Positions 60,451 to 64,000 of a stretch of 64,000 nucleotides of DNA are shown here, piece after piece. The position numbers and the translations under genes are program-made. Below the pieces are notes generated by a model. The model made no database searches. It had not been told where the DNA came from and saw only the letters and a list, made by a program, of their open reading frames with translations. Source of the DNA: Thermoplasmata archaeon (GTDB lineage: Archaea > Thermoplasmatota > Thermoplasmata > Lutacidiplasmatales > UBA184); contig JAKAVQ010000005.1 of assembly GCA_021817245.1 (NCBI GenBank), forward strand, positions 84,615-148,614, given 5' to 3'. How positions within the stretch are numbered: position 1 is the stretch's first letter; the number at the start of each line of letters is the position of its first letter.

Positions 60451-60605
60451 GGTGCGCTCGGTGCGACCGCGAACTCTCGCCCACGGTGGCGCGATGGCAC
60501 GAAGCGCGGACCGGAACCGAGGTCTGTTGGGCGTGTGGAACGAGAGAGATCGAGCGTGGTCTTGCGCTGCGGTACGTCCCGTCGTTCCGGGGGGTGCGAG
60601 CGTGA
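60447..60605 (+). CDS. 52-residue zinc-ribbon microprotein
   Basis: GTG 60447 overlaps the previous stop. The product has the paired CxxC pattern CARCDREL and CWACGTREIE spaced by about 23 residues, a zinc-ribbon signature. The stop overlaps the PrimPol GTG at 60602 by 4 nt, so the protein should be co-translated with the primase. It may be a nucleic-acid-binding accessory. Confidence 0.6.
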   Translation: MRCARCDRELSPTVARWHEARTGTEVCWACGTREIERGLALRYVPSFRGVRA

Positions 60606-61618
60606 CCGACTCGCCCTGGCCTCTGCTTGCTCTCGCGTGGGACGCCCTGTGGCCTGGCCGGCTCGGGATCGTCCCGGTGCGCGACGCGGGTCCCGGGGAC
60701 CTTCGCCCGATGATCCGATGGGAAGGGGACGGGCCTCTACTTGGCGCGGACCGAATTCGCGGCTTCGCACACGCGCACCCCGAAGCTGCGGGCTTCGCCA
60801 TCGTGCTCGACGATTCCCGATGGGGAGGCCCGAGGCTCGGCTGCGTCGACGACGACTCGGGCAAGCACGACCCCGGTCAGTTTTCGAGGCCGAAACCTCT
60901 CGGCGGCTACCGTGAATCGACCCGCAGCGGCGGAACGCACGACCTGTTCCGCTACCGCACGTCGCTCCCGCCGGGCGTTCCCTCTCGGGTGACCGGGCTC
61001 GGTGGGTTCGTCGACGTGCTGGTCGGCGGCCTGATGTACGTCGCCCCGACGGTCAACCGCGGTCGAGGCGAATACCGTGTGCTCGTAGGCCTGGACGCTC
61101 CGATCCCGGAGTTCGACGCCGTCGGTCTCGCGCTCGACGCGGCGGCGCCCTGGCTCCGGGACGCATGGCGCGCGGCAATCCGCGGATCTCCGACAGCCGG
61201 CCCGGGCACAACGGTAAGAGTTGATCCACGGGCCGTCCCTTCCGGCGCGGCCGAGGTCCTACTCCGCATGAAGGAGTCGGGGCGAGCCGGCGAGCTCGTC
61301 GCCTGGATCGCGGGGCACACTACCGGGGACTCGCGGGACTTCGCCCTTTGCTTCGCGCTCGCCGGTCACGCGGTCGTGGCCGGAGCCAACGCAGAGCAGG
61401 TCCGGGAGATCGTCAACTGCCCGCACCCCGAGTGGGCTCCGGGCCCGAGTCTCGACCGTACCATTGCCCGCATGCGAACGCGGCCGCCGGCGGGCGTCGC
61501 GGCGCTCCTCCGTTACGGTGAGGGGCAAGCCGCGGCCGCGGCTTGCCCGGAGCCCGCGTACCACCCCGTCAGGAACGACCTCGCCTCGCTCGCCCGACGA
61601 TGGAGGGTCCGCCGGTGA
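60602..61618 (+). CDS. PrimPol-type bifunctional primase-polymerase
   Basis: A 338-residue protein with the archaeo-eukaryotic primase-like PrimPol core. After the N-terminal RLGIVPV segment the metal-binding motif is VDDD (Asp83 and Asp85), the histidine is in GGTHDLFRYR (His113), and the second Asp is in GFVDVLVGG (Asp138). The following GLMYVAPTVNRGRGEYRVL resembles the GGYVVAPPS strand of the family. A C-terminal helical domain (about 190-338) may bind DNA. GTG 60602 is used. It initiates and extends DNA on plasmid and viral replicons. Confidence 0.8.
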   Translation: MTDSPWPLLALAWDALWPGRLGIVPVRDAGPGDLRPMIRWEGDGPLLGADRIRGFAHAHPEAAGFAIVLDDSRWGGPRLGCVDDDSGKHDPGQFSRPKPLGGYRESTRSGGTHDLFRYRTSLPPGVPSRVTGLGGFVDVLVGGLMYVAPTVNRGRGEYRVLVGLDAPIPEFDAVGLALDAAAPWLRDAWRAAIRGSPTAGPGTTVRVDPRAVPSGAAEVLLRMKESGRAGELVAWIAGHTTGDSRDFALCFALAGHAVVAGANAEQVREIVNCPHPEWAPGPSLDRTIARMRTRPPAGVAALLRYGEGQAAAAACPEPAYHPVRNDLASLARRWRVRR

Positions 61619-63612
61619 TCGCCCCTCCGAAGTCCGGGGAGAATCGCCCGATGTTTCGTCGCGAGGACGTTCCCAAGCAGTTTGGCACCTGGCTCGAGTC
61701 TGTCGCGTTCGAGGCCCAGAAGGCGGGCGCCACCCACATCCGGGCGTCGGACGTGGAAACGGCCCTCGTCGAAGCTGCGAACCTCCCCGAGGCACTCGCC
61801 AAGCCATCGGACAGCTCGAGGTGGAGGGAAGCTCAGGCGATTGTCCACAAGCAGCTCGTCGAGGTGCGACGTGATGCTGCGTCGGCCGCTGACGGCGGTC
61901 GATTCTCGACCAGCGAAGTCCTCCCGGATGGCCGCGTAATCGAAGAAATCCTGACCCCAGGCGGGCCCGCATTCATCGCATACAGCGCTGCCCGAATCGG
62001 TGCCAAGGAACACTGGGAGGTTGTGAGCGAGGTCGCCGTTCCCGGGGGGCGTGTGCTACCTCAGCCCGTCGTAGACGCACTGCGGCCGGTGCTCACCCTC
62101 CCCGACGGGGTCGAGGAATATGGGACGGTCCACGATCTGCTGCGGGACGCCGAGGCGCTGGCTCTCGAGGTCTACGATCCGGGAAAGGAACTGCCCGTGT
62201 TCAGACTCTGGAACCACATCGCGCTATCGACCTGGGCGTACGGGCCGTTCTACGACAAGGCGGTTGAGCGATTCGCCCCGATCCTCCGGGCCACCGGGCC
62301 ATCGGAGAGCGGCAAGAAGCGCCTCCTGACAGTCTGTCGCTTCACGACGTACCGCGCGATGTACTTCCTAAAGACGAATCGCGTGCCCTCCATCGCTCGG
62401 ACGCTCGACCCATGGCCGGGGGCGACCTTGCTGTTGGACGAGGCCGATGTTCGCGATTCGAGTGAGTCCTCGGACCTGATCGAGTTCCTGAACTCCCGCG
62501 CCGACGGTGCGGTCATGCCGCGCTACTCGACGGAGTCGGGGAGCGTGCAGTATCTCTCGAGTTTCGGGACGACCGTTGTCGCGATCCGAAAGGCGTACGA
62601 CGACGACGGCTTCAACAGCCGCGGGGTCCCGCTCAAGGCCGAGACTACCTCGAGGGACATCGACCTCATCCCCCCGGCCGACTGGGTAGTCCGCGCGAGG
62701 AGGCTCCAGCGGCAACTACTCCTGTTTCGCGTACGGTTGCTGGCCCGGGCTCGAGACGGAAAGCTCGAGCTACCGACGCGGGTTCCCCTGCCCCGTGTCA
62801 GATCGCACCGGATCCGTGAGACGTTCCTCATCGTGAACGCGATTGCCCAGGCGGAGGGTGATCCCGACCTGGTACAAGGTCTCGCGTCGGTCGCTGAGGA
62901 GCTCGGCCGGCGGTTGGTCGAAGAGAAGTCGCACACTCCCGAGGGCGTGATTCTCAACCTCGTCTACTCGGCTTTGGACGAGGGATGGGACGTAGCCGCC
63001 GAGTCCCCCGGGTTCTACCTCGTCCGCACTCGGAACGACGACGGACCGCAACACGACGAGGCGCTGACGGCGTCGCTTCTCTCCGAGAGAACGACCAAGG
63101 CACTCAGCTCGAAGTCGATCATCGGGTGGTGGCGGGGGCTCGTCGGGGAGCCGGGCGTTAAGAGGTTCCGCATCCGCGACGGGAAGGTCGCGCGCAGCGT
63201 CCTCATCGTGACCGATGTCCCGGCGTTGAACCGCCTTTTCGCCCGGTTCGTCCCCGGGGCGGCCGACGTGCGCAGTCGCTTCCCCGTTGCCCAAGCGACC
63301 TTGGACGGGGTCGCGGTGGACGTGTCACAAGTGGCACAGGGCGCCAGCAGTGAGAACGATTCTGTGCCACTTGTGCCACTTGTGCCGCTTGCTATGCCAC
63401 ACCCCCCCTCGCAAGAGAACACGCATTCGAAGGGGGGGTCAGATGTGGGAGGCGTCACAAGTGGCACAGGCGTCACAAAGCATGCGGACGTGCCGCTCTT
63501 GCCGCATCAAGAACCGGACCCTGGCCCGGACCCCGGGGACCTCTTCGGTGGCAAGCCAACACGAGCGGATCGGGCAAGGTCCCACCTCGAGCGGGAGGGG
63601 GGTGGGACGTGA
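61615..63612 (+). CDS. P-loop replicative helicase-like protein
   Basis: A 665-residue protein. The P-loop is ATGPSESGKKRLL near residue 226 with Walker A lacking the usual Ser/Thr after GK (it reads GKKR), and Walker B is ATLLLDEADV near residue 270. It resembles plasmid/virus replicative ATPases that follow PrimPol. GTG 61615 overlaps the PrimPol stop by 4 nt and has GGAGGG at 61602-61607; ATG 61600 is an alternative. The last 110 residues are low-complexity and contain the repeat cluster at DNA level. Confidence 0.72.
   Translation: MIAPPKSGENRPMFRREDVPKQFGTWLESVAFEAQKAGATHIRASDVETALVEAANLPEALAKPSDSSRWREAQAIVHKQLVEVRRDAASAADGGRFSTSEVLPDGRVIEEILTPGGPAFIAYSAARIGAKEHWEVVSEVAVPGGRVLPQPVVDALRPVLTLPDGVEEYGTVHDLLRDAEALALEVYDPGKELPVFRLWNHIALSTWAYGPFYDKAVERFAPILRATGPSESGKKRLLTVCRFTTYRAMYFLKTNRVPSIARTLDPWPGATLLLDEADVRDSSESSDLIEFLNSRADGAVMPRYSTESGSVQYLSSFGTTVVAIRKAYDDDGFNSRGVPLKAETTSRDIDLIPPADWVVRARRLQRQLLLFRVRLLARARDGKLELPTRVPLPRVRSHRIRETFLIVNAIAQAEGDPDLVQGLASVAEELGRRLVEEKSHTPEGVILNLVYSALDEGWDVAAESPGFYLVRTRNDDGPQHDEALTASLLSERTTKALSSKSIIGWWRGLVGEPGVKRFRIRDGKVARSVLIVTDVPALNRLFARFVPGAADVRSRFPVAQATLDGVAVDVSQVAQGASSENDSVPLVPLVPLAMPHPPSQENTHSKGGSDVGGVTSGTGVTKHADVPLLPHQEPDPGPDPGDLFGGKPTRADRARSHLEREGGGT
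63324..63477. repeat. Iteron-like repeats in the 3' end of the helicase gene
   Basis: GTCACAAGTGGCACAGG occurs exactly at 63324-63340 and 63454-63470. A third partial GTCACAA is at 63472-63478. Between them, on the opposite strand, CTGTGCCACTTGTG (63362-63375) repeats 14 of the 17 bp, and the 9-bp unit TGCCACTTG is tandemly repeated around 63365-63392. The two exact copies are in different reading frames (VSQVAQG and VTSGTG), so conservation is at DNA level. Likely protein-binding sites or origin iterons. Confidence 0.72.
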
Positions 63613-64000
63613 CCGCGGCCCACCGTCCATCCCGCGTCGCCCCCGAGTTCGCGCGTCTCGGCCTCAACGAGTGGGCGTTCATCCGGGAGTGCAGCCGCGC
63701 CGGACGATGCAGCGTCAACACGTGTCCCCTCGATCCGCTCGTCGCGCTCCGAGCGTCGGACCCGCTCGACCGAGAGACTCGGTGCCCGGCCTCGAAGCCG
63801 GACCGCGAGCGGTTCTTCTCGCGCCTGAAACCCGAGATGCAGGCGCTCCTCCCGTTCAGCGGGCTCCTCGAGTCGGAATGGAATCGACGGGCGGCCGCCC
63901 GAACCCGCTTCGCATCGATGACCGAGGAACAGCGGGCACGGGTGCAGGCAGGCCGCGAAAAGGGCATGGCCGCGCTCAAAGAGGCCCGTTTGAAAGCCCT
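63609..64000 (+). CDS. Cysteine-containing protein, C-terminus outside window
   Basis: An open frame starting at GTG 63609, overlapping the helicase stop by 4 nt, runs without stop to the window edge (130 codons). It begins VTAAHRPSRVAPEFARLGL and has the cysteine group CSRAGRCSVNTCPLDPL followed by RCPASKPDRERFFSR, suggesting metal binding. The C-terminal visible part is basic and helical. Not recognised. Confidence 0.6.
   Translation, partial: MTAAHRPSRVAPEFARLGLNEWAFIRECSRAGRCSVNTCPLDPLVALRASDPLDRETRCPASKPDRERFFSRLKPEMQALLPFSGLLESEWNRRAAARTRFASMTEEQRARVQAGREKGMAALKEARLKA

Larger units (their letters stand above)
58751..64000. mobile_element. Putative integrated plasmid/virus-like replicon (partial)
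   Basis: The block comprises a divergent regulator pair, three tiny ORFs, a PrimPol, a helicase-like ATPase with iteron-like repeats, and a further ORF, all with short overlaps and unlike the flanking housekeeping genes. PrimPol with helicase is the replication module of many archaeal plasmids and viruses. No integrase or tRNA-derived attachment site was found within the window; the right end is cut off. The left boundary near 58751 is inferred from the change in content after nreA. Confidence 0.6.

Noticed and set aside
1..64000. CRISPR arrays, rRNA or tRNA genes
   Set aside because: No regularly spaced direct repeats, and no segments matching rRNA or complete tRNA cloverleaf patterns, were seen when reading both strands; short tRNA-like boxes failed on stem pairing. 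A covariance-model scan would be decisive.

Overview
The window is a high-GC archaeal chromosome segment. Archaeal markers include the S13-S4-S11-Rpo3 ribosomal/RNA polymerase cluster, pelota, an Orc1/Cdc6 initiator, Hef helicase, NreA, diphthine synthase, TrmY, archaeal-type SAM synthetase, isopentenyl phosphate kinase with type-2 IPP isomerase, archaetidylserine synthase/decarboxylase and a tetraether lipid synthase. Many genes are preceded by an archaeal TATA-like box about 25-40 nt from the start, and others by a GGAGG-type ribosome binding site. The gene set best suits a GC-rich Thermoplasmatota lineage; that placement is inferred from family resemblance, not from a tree.

Layout. 1-2.7 kb: polar-lipid head-group genes (asd, pssA), archaeal dihydroneopterin aldolase (mptD), and a hemerythrin-like protein. 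3-5.6 kb: citrate synthase and an MFS carrier. 5.7-9.1 kb: Lrp-type ligand-binding protein, small membrane protein, SAM hydroxide adenosyltransferase, DnaJ and a methyltransferase. 9.2-12.8 kb: rps13-rps4-rps11-rpo3, with convergent pelota. 12.9-17 kb: MFS carrier, acetyltransferase, formate-THF ligase. 17-22.3 kb: tandem ribbon-helix-helix regulator with an FtsZ-like GTPase, TrmY, several lineage proteins, HAD phosphatase, SWIM protein. 22.4-28.7 kb: tetraether synthase, flavin reductase, and a PadR/ABC-2 export operon. 28.4-34.8 kb: M61 peptidase, thiolase with a DUF35 scaffold, a ubiX-membrane protein-guaAA operon. 34.8-43.1 kb: a large unknown protein, an atypical receiver protein, dphB, and the potassium operon kdpF-A-B-C followed by a universal-stress-type protein. 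43-49.6 kb: hef, serS, aldehyde dehydrogenase, orc1/cdc6. 49.8-58.4 kb: isoprenoid genes (ipk, idi2), elp3, SAM synthetase, a methylthiotransferase, a membrane zinc-ribbon protein, nreA.

From about 58.75 kb to the right edge the content changes to what looks like an integrated plasmid- or virus-like replicon. It has a cluster of overlapping palindromes at its chromosomal side, a winged-helix gene divergent from an AbrB-like gene, three tiny overlapping ORFs (one a zinc ribbon), a PrimPol-type primase-polymerase, a P-loop helicase-like protein, and a further cysteine-containing ORF cut by the window end. A 17-bp sequence is repeated exactly in two different reading frames inside the 3' end of the helicase gene, with inverted partial copies between, which resembles origin iterons. 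This element, of a kind I do not recognise, is the best candidate for something undescribed here.

Pathway links. Isoprenoid supply (thiolase-DUF35, IPK, IDI2), head-group chemistry (PssA, Asd) and tetraether formation (Tes) are all present, covering much of archaeal membrane lipid synthesis. Translation and tRNA/EF2 modification is a second theme (TrmY, Elp3, methylthiotransferase, DphB, pelota, SerRS).
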